A stretch of DNA of 64,000 nucleotides from Verpa conica (lineage: Eukaryota > Ascomycota > Pezizomycetes > Pezizales > Morchellaceae), in NCBI GenBank assembly GCA_033030425.1, contig JAUFSD010000001.1, positions 558,001-622,000 of the forward strand, in the 5' to 3' direction. Shown here in pieces: positions 10,577 to 22,084 of this stretch (positions are counted from its first letter, which is position 1; each line of letters starts with the position of its first letter). Below the pieces are notes generated by a model. The model was not told the DNA's origin. It ran no database searches and was given only the letters and a program-made list of their open reading frames with translations. A program made the position numbers and the translations under genes.

Positions 10577-13068
10577 ATGCCGGGGAAGCTTCTCTCTGCA
10601 TCGCTTTCGTCTCTTACCGTGACCTCAGCCATGTCATCCTCCACAACTGCTACTACCACTACCGCTACCACCTCAACCACTCCCGCTCCTACTCTCCTCG
10701 CAACCTCAACAACCACACCCGCAATTCCCGCGACCCCAACTTCAACAACAGTTCCTATCCACCCTCCTCCACCTTCTGCTCCTACTCCATCTTCTCCTAC
10801 AGCTATGACGCAATCTACCCTCGACCATGCGCAATCTACAAATACAAACATTTCCGCGCAGGACCATGATCGGAACGGGGGAGCTAGCATTGTGGACCCG
10901 GCTTTAACACCCTCGGAGGAAACCACACAACAGCACCAGAGACACACTTCTCCAATGATGCAGCAGCAATTACAACAATTGCAGCAAGTAGTTCAGCAGC
11001 AGAACTTACACCAGCAGCAACTTCAACAGCCCGCCGCCGCCGTGCCTGCACCTCCGTCTACACCCCAGCCTCAACACGAAACTCCTGCAACTCCTCTAAC
11101 TCCTGCTAGCGGGCAGACCTGCAGGTATTTCTACTGATAAATTTTATTCTTGTCTTTTTATTTGCACATATTTATTTTTTCTTGCACTTTTTCCTTTTTC
11201 CTCTTTTTTTTCCCTTTCCCTCTCCCTTCTCTTGCTCTTTTCGTTGACGACTGACCACTCTTTTCTTCCTCCCCTTCGTTTTTTTTCGAATAGTAATTGC
11301 CGCACTACACGTACTCCTCTTTGGCGACGTGCGCCGGATGGTCAGACAATATGTAATGCTTGCGGTCTCTACCTAAAGGCTCGTAACCAAGCCCGTCCCA
11401 CGAATCTCAAAAGACCCCCCCACGGTTCCACGGTCGGTAATGTCCAGTCATCCCTGGGAGCAACCTATGTCGCCGCTGATCACGTCGTCTCCGGAACGTG
11501 TCCGGGCGGGGGAAGATGCAACGGGACGGGTGGGGCGGAGGGATGTAATGGCTGCCCAGCTTTCAACAACAGGGTGAGCAAAGCAGCACAGTTTACGGTC
11601 GGGGTGGCGAATGGGGGTTGTGGAAGCGTCCCCACGGATCCTGCCCTCACGAATGCCCCTTCACCCTCACCAGCTCCCCAGCAGCAACACCAACAGCAGC
11701 AATCTCAACAACCTCAGCAACCTACAAGGACAGGTTCCCCGACGAATACGACTGTTGTCGTGGCTTGCCAAAACTGCGGTACAACCATCACTCCGTTATG
11801 GCGCAGGGATGAAAGCGGTCATACCATTTGCAATGCTTGCGGTGAGTCCAATCAATCCCTGAGAGCTCCTTATCAGATCATACGATGGACGTCGGGAGGG
11901 AGATTTAGCCGAGACCCTACCTGCAGTGTTACACCCCTTGTTTCTTTCGATCATCTGATATGATTTGATTGATAAGCCCCCATGTCCCTGCAACTGCAGC
12001 CAACTTATACCTATATTATCTAAAAGACCCGATATCTTTGGATGTTGGCGAGGGATTTTCCCCCCTTTTACATTTCTTTTTGCTTCATTAGAGTCTTTTT
12101 CTTAACTACCTAAGTTTGAAACAAAATGGCTGATTTCTTGGCGCCATGGCATCACAGGATTATATCACAAACTTCACGGTGTCCATCGGCCCGAGGCGAT
12201 GAAGAAGAGTATCATTAAACGGCGGAAACGGGTAGTGGCCCCTGCGAATGGAAACTTTGCGTCGAGCCCGGCCCCTGCCCAGGGAGGGGCCGGGATGGAT
12301 AACGTTCACAGCCAGCAATCGCAGCAGCAATCATCGGCTCAAAATACAATGACAGGTTTGCTTCCCCCCACTATAATATCGATATGCACTGCACTGACAC
12401 GACCTGGAACACTCACAGGTCTCAATAACAACGGATCAGACGATGATACGGACATGACGGAAGCGAGTGGTAATGCCCTGAGACAGCTACCACACCCTAC
12501 GCAGCAGAGGCATTTTCCACCGCCCATTGACTTCACAACGAGTTTCCGTAGTTCAACTGCCGTGCAGGGGAGCGAGGGGAACGTTAATAACAGCGCTCCC
12601 GTCGCCCCCTCCATGAACTCTTCTCACACAAACAATCATAGTCAAGACACTTCTATCTCGTTAGCCCCTATATCACCGCACCATCTTGGTGATAGCCCGC
12701 AACCACACGTCCAGAACCAACGAAAAAGAAGCCTTTCTATCGCGGAGGCAGATAACCTTGCACCAGACCCGCGATTGCACTCTATCAACTCTATCCTCAA
12801 CCCTCGCAACCAATTGAGCATGGGCGACGTACCGATCGAACCAAGTCTTCTTGCCCTTGGCGCTGGCACTGTTGAAATGACGGACGAGCAGCGGAGAAGT
12901 ATACTGCTGCAGCGACGACATGACCTTGAGCGCGAAAGCAAGCGTATCAAAGAGGAGCTTGAGGGCTGCGAAAGGGAGCTACAGAAACTTGGAGGTGGGG
13001 AGAAAATGATCAATGGTATAGTCGGGAGTGGGGAGGATGGTGGAGGTGGGAATAGCGTCTTGGTGTAG
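10577..13068 (+). CDS. sreA: SREA-type GATA repressor of siderophore/iron uptake
   Basis: Exons 10577-11124, 11294-11841 and 12158-13068 give about 668 residues. Two GATA fingers, each C-x2-C-x17-C-x2-C, start near residues 182 ([18 protein letters not shown]) and 341 ([18 protein letters not shown]). Between them is the cysteine-rich segment [17 protein letters not shown], the hallmark of the SREA/SRE/Urbs1 iron regulators, where it is implicated in iron sensing. The N-terminus is Thr/Pro/Gln-rich. The C-terminus has a short coiled coil ([20 protein letters not shown]), also typical. The protein is expected to repress siderophore and iron-uptake genes in iron-replete cells by binding ATCWGATAA. 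The second finger is split by intron 2. A 63-nt in-frame stretch at 12356-12418 may be a further intron, giving 647 residues. Confidence 0.92.
11870..11878 (-). promoter_or_regulatory. SREA-consensus site (ATCTGATAA) in SREA intron 2
   Basis: The plus strand reads TTATCAGAT, i.e. ATCTGATAA on the minus strand, an exact match to the published ATCWGATAA consensus. It lies inside the second intron of the gene for the cognate factor. Confidence 0.4.
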
Positions 13069-13531
13069 TATGATAAATTACTTTGGGTTTTCTGAATTGG
13101 TTTTTCTTTTCTATTTTATATGCTTCAGGGATTTCTACTACCGTCTCTTGCTATTTGGCATGCTTTTTTTTTATGGGTAGGGTATAGGTGAGGTAGGCGA
13201 GGAAATATAAGAAGGTGATATGGGGTTTTTGGTGTTCTTTTTTTTTTTTTTTTTTATTGTGTAAAGTCGCAGGAGATTGGATTTGAAAATGTCTCCAAAA
13301 TACGAGGGGCCCTAGGAGGTTTGCTTGGTCAATTATAAGATTCACACGCCTGCCACCCTCCTCTTTCTATGTGAAGGATGTGGCTGTGGTCACTTGTATA
13401 CAATGGTGTTTCTAGAGAGTAATTATCTACAACTATTGAGTTCTTGTATTCTGTGAAATGCTACTAAGTATGTAACCGTCTTTGGTGAGGGAGGGAAATG
13501 ATTTCTGTACAGGAATTCTAGCATAGTGTCC

Positions 13532-13540
13532 TTATCAGAT
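13532..13540 (-). promoter_or_regulatory. SREA-consensus site (ATCTGATAA)
   Basis: The plus strand reads TTATCAGAT. It lies 464 bp past the SREA stop and 716 bp before the next start. Confidence 0.4.
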
Positions 13541-13901
13541 CGGATTTCGGACATGGGTTCTCACTCTTTCAGGGGTGTAGGTTGAACACAGGTAAGGTAG
13601 GTATGCGGGGTTGAACTATTATGAAGAAAAGGATTTAAGGTAGGTGGTAGTTATCGTGTTGGGTTAATGAGGGCTTTTGGTGGTTTTTGTGCTGGATGAG
13701 GGGTCTATTGATTATAGGGTTATGTCTTAGGTGTAGGTTTCTATCTTTTGGGGTCTCAGGTTGTAACGGTGCGACTGTATGGCTTGGATCTCGGGTTCTT
13801 TAACACAAAAGGGGTAACGAGGATTTGTATACTATATTGTATGTAATGAGGCAGGCACTATAGATCTCCTTTAAGTATTCGGTTCATAAATAGTAGTACG
13901 G

Positions 13902-13909
13902 TACATGTA
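13902..13909. promoter_or_regulatory. TACATGTA palindrome
   Basis: 347 bp upstream of the start at 14256 and 32 bp before an SREA-consensus site. Confidence 0.35.
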
Positions 13910-13940
13910 TATAGAGTTATCAATCTTTGTATCTGATCAG

Positions 13941-13949
13941 ATCAGATAA
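13941..13949 (+). promoter_or_regulatory. SREA-consensus site (ATCAGATAA)
   Basis: An exact consensus, directly preceded by the half-related ATCTGATCA at 13931-13939 and followed by GATAG. It lies about 310 bp upstream of the unrecognised gene at 14256, so iron-dependent repression of that gene is a possibility. Confidence 0.45.
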
Positions 13950-14255
13950 GATAGAGTCAAGTCAAGCCCTGAGTGGATAGTAGGGTAGGTACATGTGCAT
14001 ATAACCATCGCAGCATCATTTCAGGGTTCCAATTCACTTGGACAAATACAAATCATGTAAACATAGGCATCATCCCCACTGAATACAATATAGCTAAATA
14101 CACAGCTGCCCTGGCGGGGGGGCAACCCCTTCAAAAGCAATTCCTATATTCGGCGCACCAGGCGCGCGGCTCTACGGGAGATCTACACCACTGACGTCAC
14201 CCCACACCTGCAACAACAATCTCCCCAAGAACCACAGCAAGGGTGAGGAAATTCA

Positions 14256-15427
14256 ATGTCTTCAACCGCCCCCAGGGTCACAGTGCCACAGAAAATATTA
14301 CCACTCTACGTCTACACCGGTCACCTCCGTAAGAAGGAACTCCGTCAAGTGCTCCGTCCGTCTAGATGGACACAGTTGTATCTTGACATCTTAAACATTA
14401 CGGTTAGCCATACACTCGACTGTAGTAGTGCGTTCCCTCACTGCTACCAGAGGGTTTATCAGCTACTAGCTTGGGACGGCGAGATCTACTCACGCCTACT
14501 TACTGCGTTGTCAGGAGAAGGTGAAGTAGTGTCTGGTGGGCTGGAGCGGGACTCACTCCTGGGTGTTGTTCTGGCTTACTGCGCATACTTGAAATTTGAG
14601 TGCCCATCTAAAGACATCCTTGGGTGGTTTAAACTGGTTACAGAGTTTCTACTCACCCATGTTGCACCACCTTGCTCAAAGCTACTCCGATTCCAGGTGC
14701 CGAATGAATCGTAAGCTTCACGATCCATTTATCTTTTGCTATTGCCATTTAGACTAATATTAGGTAATAAAAATAAAAAAGAGACAAGTATACTCAACTA
14801 GGAATGGTTCACCGTCGTGTGATAGTGGCTTTTGATCCTCCGGCGATCATTGACCGGTTATACCCACGCTCTATTGACTCAACTGTGCCTCTTGTTATAA
14901 TCGTTGCGCCGAACTATCGTACGGATGATGATTTTTCTTATGAAGCTGGCTGCTTATTGTCGTTTTCCCAGTGCTACTTTGTTGAGTTTCCAGAAGCGGT
15001 GGCTTATGAGCCGTGTCTGTTTACGTTGAGAAGGCTGAACCGCGTTTATATCGTGATGGCAAAAGTGAGGAGGGATTATCTTGACTCGGTGGATAGCATG
15101 GTGGTTCCACGGGGGTTGGGAGAGGGGGTGGAGGTTACTGTTTCTGGATATTTTGATCTTGGAGTTGTTGGGGACCGTGAGAGGTTCGTGGAAGTGTATA
15201 TGAGGTTGTTGATTAGCTTGATGTTAAGGGAAGGGGTGGTGGAGCAGCTGAATGAAAGCTTAAAGAGGAAGAGGGGTGGTTTTGATTTTGGTATGGAGGG
15301 TGAAGATAAGGAGAATGATGAGGTGCATGAAGATGGGGACTCCTCCGAGACTTCTAAAGAAGTTGAGTACCTGTTGGGGGAAGCAGAGGCAATTAAGAGA
15401 AGGTTGAAAAAACCACGCAACGAGTGA
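14256..15427 (+). CDS. unrecognised protein, probably two exons
   Basis: Two adjacent open frames join at donor GTAAGC (14711) and an acceptor at 14780-14781, giving exons 14256-14710 and 14782-15427 and a 366-residue product. The alternative is two short separate genes, which the 93-nt gap makes less likely. I do not recognise the family. The first exon is mixed hydrophobic and looks globular (VPQKILPLYVYTGHLRKK, then helix-like leucine-rich stretches). The second begins with beta-rich sequence (HRRVIVAFDPPAIIDRLY, VPLVIIVAPNY) and ends in an acidic then basic tail (GEDKENDEVHEDGDSSE ... IKRRLKKPRNE) that looks disordered and possibly nuclear. No signal peptide or membrane span is obvious. 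An SREA-consensus site and a TACATGTA lie in its upstream region. The exon 2 acceptor choice is uncertain. Confidence 0.55.
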
Positions 15428-16172
15428 TATGCACATAGCGCTCAATAGAATAAATTGATATATATTACTATCTCCATACTCCTCCGAATCAAACAGCATC
15501 ATGACTTATAATCTAATGAGTCCTGGGTCGGGTAGCCACCAAAAAATAAAGTCTAGCTTTAAATGAATGGTTACTAGTGTGGGTAAAATTTCAAACAAGT
15601 TAGAATATATAAGCTATATCTGAATTCTTATGTAAAGGGGCAAGAACGATTAAGACCCCCTATTTCAGTGTGATACTTTATGTAGATTCCATTGTGTTTT
15701 AATTTAATATTAAATGAGGGAAATATAGTCGAGTGATAATCTATGCCCAGGACATGACTTGTTACACCAACATACATATACATAGCTACCGGGTGTGGAG
15801 TACGAGATTTTAGATATGGAAATATTTGATCCGTACATCACTAATCAGACTTCTCGGCATGCTAGACTATTCGTATATTAGGCCCGCGTAAGCCAGGGGC
15901 TTCTTATCTGTAAAGCTACCCATCTAGCACAGGGCAAGCTTATAGATAGCCTCAAAAATCTGGACTCGAGGTCACTCGAAACTGCATGTATATAATTTGT
16001 GCCTGAGCTTCACTGGTCTGGGAGCCAAGGTGCAACTTACAGAATGAATACTAAACTAATAGCACTAGATACCAAAGAGTAATGGTCGAATAGGATCTCT
16101 ACTGTCCTGTGAAAGTTAGACTGATGTTTTTCACGAATATAGTAAACGATAGTAGGTCATTGTAATGTAACA

Positions 16173-16315
16173 CAGTAGACACTCCCTATAAGAATGCGCT
16201 TGGGAACGAACCTCAGTACCCTTATAAGATGAATATTCTTGTAAGTAGAGGAAATCTAACTTTACTGGTCTAGTTGGGGCCGAGAACGCATATTCTTATA
16301 GGGATAGTGTACTGT
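16173..16315. mobile_element. MITE-like inverted-repeat element
   Basis: The left end CAGTAGACACTCCCTATAAG and the right end (reverse complement CAGTACACTATCCCTATAAG) form imperfect terminal repeats that continue with GAAT(AT)GCG. TA occurs within both ends. No coding capacity. Confidence 0.6.
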
Positions 16316-16320
16316 AGTTC

Positions 16321-16328
16321 TACATGTA
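16321..16328. promoter_or_regulatory. TACATGTA palindrome
   Basis: Immediately right of the MITE-like element, 1.85 kb upstream of the kinase start. Confidence 0.25.
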
Positions 16329-17949
16329 TCTCATCTACCAAGATATCTAATAACCCCAAGCTTCTAAGTTCCTCTGTCAAATGACCAACTTCTTTCATCA
16401 TACATATCAAGTCTCTGTTATGTAACTCTAAACCATATAATAGACCCTAGCCCCTTATCTAGTGCCACCATTACTAATAAAGGGTTGCATAGAATTATAT
16501 ATTGAAGTTGCATTTAAAGCTAAACTAGACAAAACTTTGTGGTTGGCAGTTATTATATTTAGCCACTTAAGCTCATGGAAGATTACTCGCAGCTCTTAGA
16601 AACTCCCGATCAAGCTCTGTAGTACCATATAGATCGATATAATATAAAAAAAGTAAGCAAGAGCTGCTCTTGTCATAAATGCTAGCTGTCTGTGGTAGAC
16701 CAACGAGATCTTTCGTAATGACCTCCCACATAGCTTATAGATGCACGATAAGCTTAATTCCTAGTTTTCCCCGGCTTTGTCTGAGAGGTTGTGATTATAC
16801 CTTGCATCTTAATCGCCTGGTAATAGCTCTAAGGTTCTTAGAGTGGTGGGGGTGCGGCTCATGCCGGGTCGATCCCGGGGATATGAAGGACCGAGGCCCG
16901 ACGAACCCCGAAGTCAGCAGGCTGGCATGAAGTTTCTTTTTTTTTTAGAAAGTAACTTCTGTAGAATTTTCCCTCAGTAGGACACATTTCAACCGTTTAC
17001 CCGTTTACCCCCATCACCTTAGAGTTATGATACCATTGGCACTTGCCATTCGTCGGATATGAGCGATACGGCTATGTTTCAAAAGTGATAGAACAACGCA
17101 AGTGTGCGGACCAATCTCTCATATATCGTTTTATGTATTGTGGTCTATGGGGTTTTCTCAGTAACTTAAGGAAGATGTTTCCCTGCTCGGGAGGATCTTG
17201 ACCGATGGCTAAACGAAATGATGACGGTGACAACAAGACTATTTCAACAGATAGATGGTTACGGAAGGGTTTCCGGAGTTCCGCCGGCCGGCGGTTCTGC
17301 GAAGGAGTAGGTAAATACAGTACGTAGACAGGTACAAAAAGCTGGGAGCTTTTGTGGAAACACTTCAGAGTTCCCCACATGTCAAGAAGGCTGGGACCGG
17401 CAAAGGATAAATAAATAGATGTATACCTAATACGAGCTCATTGTTTAGATATGGAGGGGTGGCACATACACCTCCCCAGCGATTCCCAGCTACACATGCA
17501 AGAACTAGATAACGGTGCATCTCGATTCTCCGATCACGTTCCTGCCGGGCTCGGAACCAAACACAAAAGCAACTATTCTACAATAGGGTAGGGTGCTGTA
17601 TTTCAGAGGCGTTCTTGGGATTTTTGATCCCGGGCAGAGGTCTGATCGGGTGTTGCGGCAACCACAGCAGCGGCTCTTACAGGACCCGGCCGCGTGTGGC
17701 TGCTACGTTCGGCAGTTTGCTATGACTGAAGACCTGCGTTTGAGAAAAATCCCCGGAGATCTTTTGTTCCTTTCCCCCACCCCACCCACGCTCACCTCTA
17801 CGTACTGTACTGTTCAGCCCCTCCTTGCTCCCTCAGTTCTGGCACGTTTTTTTGTCCCTCCCTTCATCCAACTGCTACGACTCCGGAACCCCACGTCTAA
17901 GAGCTCCGAGGGCTCCTCACTTTCAAACTTAGCTGGGTAACAGAATAAG

Positions 17950-17973
17950 AAAAAAAAAAAAAAAAAAAAAAAA
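17950..17973. repeat. poly(A) run of 24
   Basis: A simple A tract about 200 bp upstream of the kinase start, probably in its promoter or leader. No element ends here that I can see. Confidence 0.6.
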
Positions 17974-18173
17974 GAGGACTTAGAGACGGAAAAAGTAGAA
18001 GGAATACCTATCCCAGTAGAGTAAATCGACACATCGACAGGGAAACAGCCGGTAAAAGAAACGTGGGACGAAAGACCAACCAACAGAGACGACGAATATA
18101 TTACCGAAGGGGAAGGAAATAGATAGCTGGCTAGGCCACTTTTCAAACTCCCTCAATCAACTTACCGGTAGTA

Positions 18174-20680
18174 ATGGCGTCCCAAGGCTACGCTAATGAC
18201 GAGCTATCGAGGGGTAGGAAAGATGAAAAGGGAACCCAGGCTTTATCGACATCCCCCTCCTTGTACTCTGCCACTTCTTCCTCTGCCCAGTATCCAGGAA
18301 ACGTCGATCAGCTCCCAACTTTCTCTATTCCAGAAGGCTTCGACTCTCCTTCAGCAGCAGCTAGAGCCGGTAGTGAAGTTGACGGCATTATTGACGGTGT
18401 TGAGGTAGCTTCTCTACAGCAGCGGAGGTTGAGCCTTTTTGATTATCAACCTTTCTCGCTGCCTCCCTCTCGAGTATGTTACTCCCCATCTCTATATCTT
18501 CCCATTGTATCATGGACTGCAAAGCTTGAGCATTCAGGGGCTTCTGCAAGGTGTTTATTGGGTAGCTCGCTTACCCCATAGCCCTCTCTTATCAATTGTT
18601 ATCAGTTTTAGCATTCATACTTATTTACTGTCATATTAGGTCCCATCTAGTGACTATTCTGGTCCTCCTCCTCCTCCTCCTCCTCACTATCCTGGAACCC
18701 CATACCTAAATACGGCAGAGGCGTCCTCAGACAAACCAATGCATTCTCCACCTCTTACGCCTGCCTCTACCCATGACAGGCTCGGGTTTCGGCACACCCG
18801 CTCGGAGGAGGCTCGGGGCCCTGGAACACAAATTTTGGACCCTACAAAGCTAGCCCCTGGTGACCCCTCAATTATGACCCCCCAAACTTCCCCACCGCGG
18901 TCGAGCTCGGCTACAACGAGCTCAGTCTCGAGGCATGTCGTAGGGCAGCGTCCACATTCTTCAGGGTCTTCCCAACCTTCGTATTTCTCTGGATATGAGG
19001 GCTCTTCCTCAGAACGCCCTACCTTCATTATAGGACCCTCGGATAGTTCCAAGCCCCCCTCACATGAGGATAGTCCATCAGGAACGCCTTCTGGAAGTGG
19101 ATCTCAGACTCCAACGCGAATCGTCCCACCATCCAGACCATTCACTCCAGCTGGGGAGCACGATGACCCATACGCACGGAGCCGAAGGCCTCCACAGACA
19201 AAGAAAAAGCCCGAGGAGATTGAGCCTCGGTTCATCTTTGGAAAGGGTGGTCGTACTGCCTCAAGCTCCAATCTATCAGTTTCGAATGATGGGTCGTCGA
19301 GCGGACTTAAACCAGAAAAAAAACATCACTCTCACTTTTCTCTCCACTCTCTTGGAAAACACCACTCAAATGACAGTAGTAGTTCGACACTTAACGTAGG
19401 GAGTAAGCAGGGATCAATGGGCGAGTTGAAACGGTTTTTTAAGTCATCTCAAAAGCGATCTCGTTCTCCAGGTGCTAGCTCTATCAAGAGCTCCAAGTCC
19501 TCAACAACCACTGCAGCACCGTTTTCAGATGATCACGGTCTCAATAAGAAATATGGCCGATTTGGGAAGGTGCTGGGGTCAGGTGCTGGAGGCTCTGTAC
19601 GGTTGATGAAACGGTCTAGTGATGGGGTCACATTCGCTGTGAAAGAATTCCGCCCACGGCATTCTTACGAAAGTGAGCGAGAATATGCCAAGAAGGTGAC
19701 TGCAGAGTTTTGCATTGGCTCGACCCTTCATCACGGAAACATCATCGAGACATTAGATATTGTCCATGAGAAAGGGAAGTGGTATGAAGTCATGGAATAT
19801 TGTCCATACGACTTGTTTGCAACAGTTATGACTGGAAAGATGTCGAGGGAGGAGGTGGCATGCTGTTTCATGCAAATTTTAAGTGGAGTCACATATCTCC
19901 ACCAGATGGGGCTTGCGCACAGGGATCTGAAGCTGGATAACGTGGTTATGAACGAGCACGGTATTCTAAAAATTATCGATTTTGGAAGTGCCAGCGTGTT
20001 CCGTTATCCCTTCGAAAACGATATCGTCGAAGCTTGTGGTGAGTACTCTTGTGTTATTTTGTGCATTATAAAATTTACTGATATCATTTCCAGGCATTGT
20101 TGGTTCAGATCCGTATCTCGCACCCGAAGTATGTGGTGAATTGAAGTACGACCCACAACCAGCAGATGTTTGGTCGCTTGCCATCATTTTTTGCTGCATG
20201 ACCCTTCGACGATTCCCCTGGAAAGCGCCTCGGCAATCGGATAACTCTTTCAAACTCTTTTCATCACCTCCAGATCCTCCACAGAATACCACATCTTCGC
20301 CCCCGTTACCCACGTCAAAGAGCCACCAAAATAGGACCGCTGCTGCGGCCGGCGCTGCAAATAAAGAGGTTGAAGGTACACTTAATAACCCTGCGCCTTC
20401 TACAGTACAAGGTTCAGGCCAGCAACAACAAATTAAAGGCCCATACCGCCTCTTAAGGCTCCTACCCAGGGAGTCTAGGCATATAATTGGGAAGATGCTG
20501 GAATTAAACCCTAAGAATAGGGCGACCCTTGAGGAGATTTGGTATGATGAGTGGATTGGGAACCTACAATACTGCACTCAGGAGGTGGGGGGAAATGTTG
20601 CTAAGGCCCCTGGTCACTCACACGTGCTTGAGGGAACTTCGGGAGGGAGTAATGTGAGCACGAGGAAGAGCACAAAATAG
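18174..20680 (+). CDS. HRK1/Oca2-type (Hal4/Npr1 family) Ser/Thr kinase
   Basis: Exons 18174-18473, 18640-20038 and 20094-20680 encode 761 residues. The first 400 are Ser/Pro/Thr-rich and low-complexity, with a seven-proline run from a CCT repeat at 18661-18686. The kinase domain begins near residue 405 ([12 protein letters not shown]), with the lysine in FAVKEF, the catalytic loop HRDLKLDN near 526, DFG near 547, and the activation segment [10 protein letters not shown], read across intron 2, near 575. The [10 protein letters not shown] segment is typical of the fungal Hal4/Sat4-Hrk1-Oca2 group, which controls plasma-membrane ATPase and nutrient or cation transporters. A Gln/Ser/Pro-rich insert of about 80 residues interrupts the C-lobe. 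All catalytic residues are present. Assignment within the group is not certain. Confidence 0.8.
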
Positions 20681-21460
20681 TGTGTAGTTGAAAGCAGGAA
20701 CGGAATTGGGGTAGTATTGTACCAGCTGATTGAGTGGATAAGGGCCAAGTGTTTATAATGGACAAGGGAAAAAAATTCATATAATCCCTTTCCGTTAATT
20801 CATTGTGGATTTCTTCTCTTTGGGTCTTCTTTTTGGTTTGGTATACATTTCTCCTTATCTACTCAAGAGGGTTCAGAAGGTTTGTGGGGTTTCATTCTTA
20901 TTATAGACCGGACTGGTTTTATTTCAGTTATTATAGTGCAAATTTTAGGGTAGGGATCTCCTAAGTTTTGGCGAGGGTTGATCCTCATGTTGGGACTTTT
21001 TCTTCTAACTTTTCTTTTCTTTAGGATGCTTTGTGGGTTGGATTTTATTATTATTATTATTCTTTTCAGGGAGCGTATGATCTGGATTGCACTTCTTTTT
21101 CTTTTATTAGGGATTTTTATTTGCTTCCGTTGCCTCCTTTCGTCGCGCTTGGGTTCTTTTTATATCTACTTATTTTAGTAGGCTTTTTGTATTTCATTCG
21201 TTTCTCTTTCGATTCATCTTGGGGCTATGACGAACTTGTACAAAATTTTAGAGTGGGGATATCGTCACTAGAAGAACTCCTAGAATTGAAGTAAGGTTAC
21301 TTGATATATGAATGAATTTATCAATATAAAGATGTCAAGGTAGATTTTACAACAGTCAAAAGTTCCCTAAAATGTTTCTCTTGGTTGTCGGGTGAGAGTT
21401 TGTGCTTGATATTACACATCGTATGTATAGATATTATATAGGTTTTTGTTGATAGAAGGA
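20681..21460. other. convergent spacer
   Basis: T-rich sequence between the kinase and uL11m 3' ends. The hydrophobic open frames at 20978-21294 reflect T-rich composition, not a recognised gene. No TACATGTA. Confidence 0.55.
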
Positions 21461-22084
21461 CTATGGGACAACTTTGATACCGGCGCTCTTCGCCGTTCCG
21501 ATAACACACTTTGCAAGCGCCTCCAGTGAATGCCCGGAGAGACGCTCCTCCTGCATAAATATCAGTCACTGACAGCACTCATCTCCGGGGGAAGAAGAAA
21601 CCCACACTCCTCTTGATCTTTGCAATCTCGAATATATGTTTTAACGAGACCTCACCGGCAAATTCCTTCCCTGGATTATTCGCTCCCTTCATTTTCCCTT
21701 TTACAGAGGGGATACCGGCAGCTTTACGGAGGAGCCAGGATGTAGCGGGGGTGCGGAGGTCGAAAGTGAAGGTTCGGTCTGGGCGGACGGTGATGCGAGC
21801 GGGGATCGGGATACCCTGTGGATATTTGTTTAGTTTATATAAAGAGAATTGGAGAAGGAGGAGGTGTACAGCTTCAATATGCGCAGTTCTAGCATTGAAT
21901 TCCTATCTTAGAGGTTATAACCATAACTCTCAATTCATTGTAAGTTGGGGGGTACCTTGCAGAAATCCATACTTTTCACACCACGGGAACCGAGGGCGGG
22001 GCCAACGGGGGGTGAGGGTGAAGCCTGTCCGGCGCCAACAATCAGTTTGACGATCTGGTCTACGGTGACGGTCTTTTTAGCCAT
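21461..22084 (-). CDS. MRPL19: mitochondrial large-subunit ribosomal protein uL11m, 4 exons
   Basis: Exons 21956-22084, 21870-21902, 21606-21815 and 21461-21550 join to 153 residues. The N-terminal domain reads [29 protein letters not shown], with the [10 protein letters not shown] signature of L11. Next come [33 protein letters not shown] and the C-terminal rRNA-binding domain ending in [19 protein letters not shown]. It binds the GTPase-associated region of large-subunit rRNA. The serine-rich PSPP form and strong similarity to fungal Mrpl19 favour the mitochondrial over the cytosolic protein. Exon 2 is only 33 nt. It is divergently arranged with DCN1 across 630 bp. Confidence 0.9.

Larger units (their letters stand above)
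13069..14255. other. intergenic region downstream of SREA
   Basis: No exon is recognised. There is a T-run near 13238-13256, G-rich unique sequence, two exact ATCWGATAA sites and one TACATGTA. Confidence 0.55.
15428..18173. other. long intergenic region upstream of the kinase
   Basis: 2.7 kb with no recognised exon. The left part is AT-rich and contains a MITE-like element. The right 1 kb is more GC-rich with a 24-nt A run. Small open frames here (16679-16930, 17072-17380, 17593-17940) show no recognisable protein. Confidence 0.55.

Noticed and set aside
14804..15427. Separate gene starting at 14804
   Set aside because: Only 93 nt separate it from the preceding frame on the same strand, and a GTAAGC donor overlaps the apparent stop, so a two-exon gene is preferred, though not proven.
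16840..16930. GGGTCGATCCCGG segment resembling a tRNA T-arm
   Set aside because: Stem and loop sizes do not fit and no acceptor, D or anticodon arms can be formed around it.
20978..21294. Hydrophobic open frames suggesting a small membrane protein
   Set aside because: Composition is simple T-rich 3' flank; two frames give equally hydrophobic products, and there is no start context.
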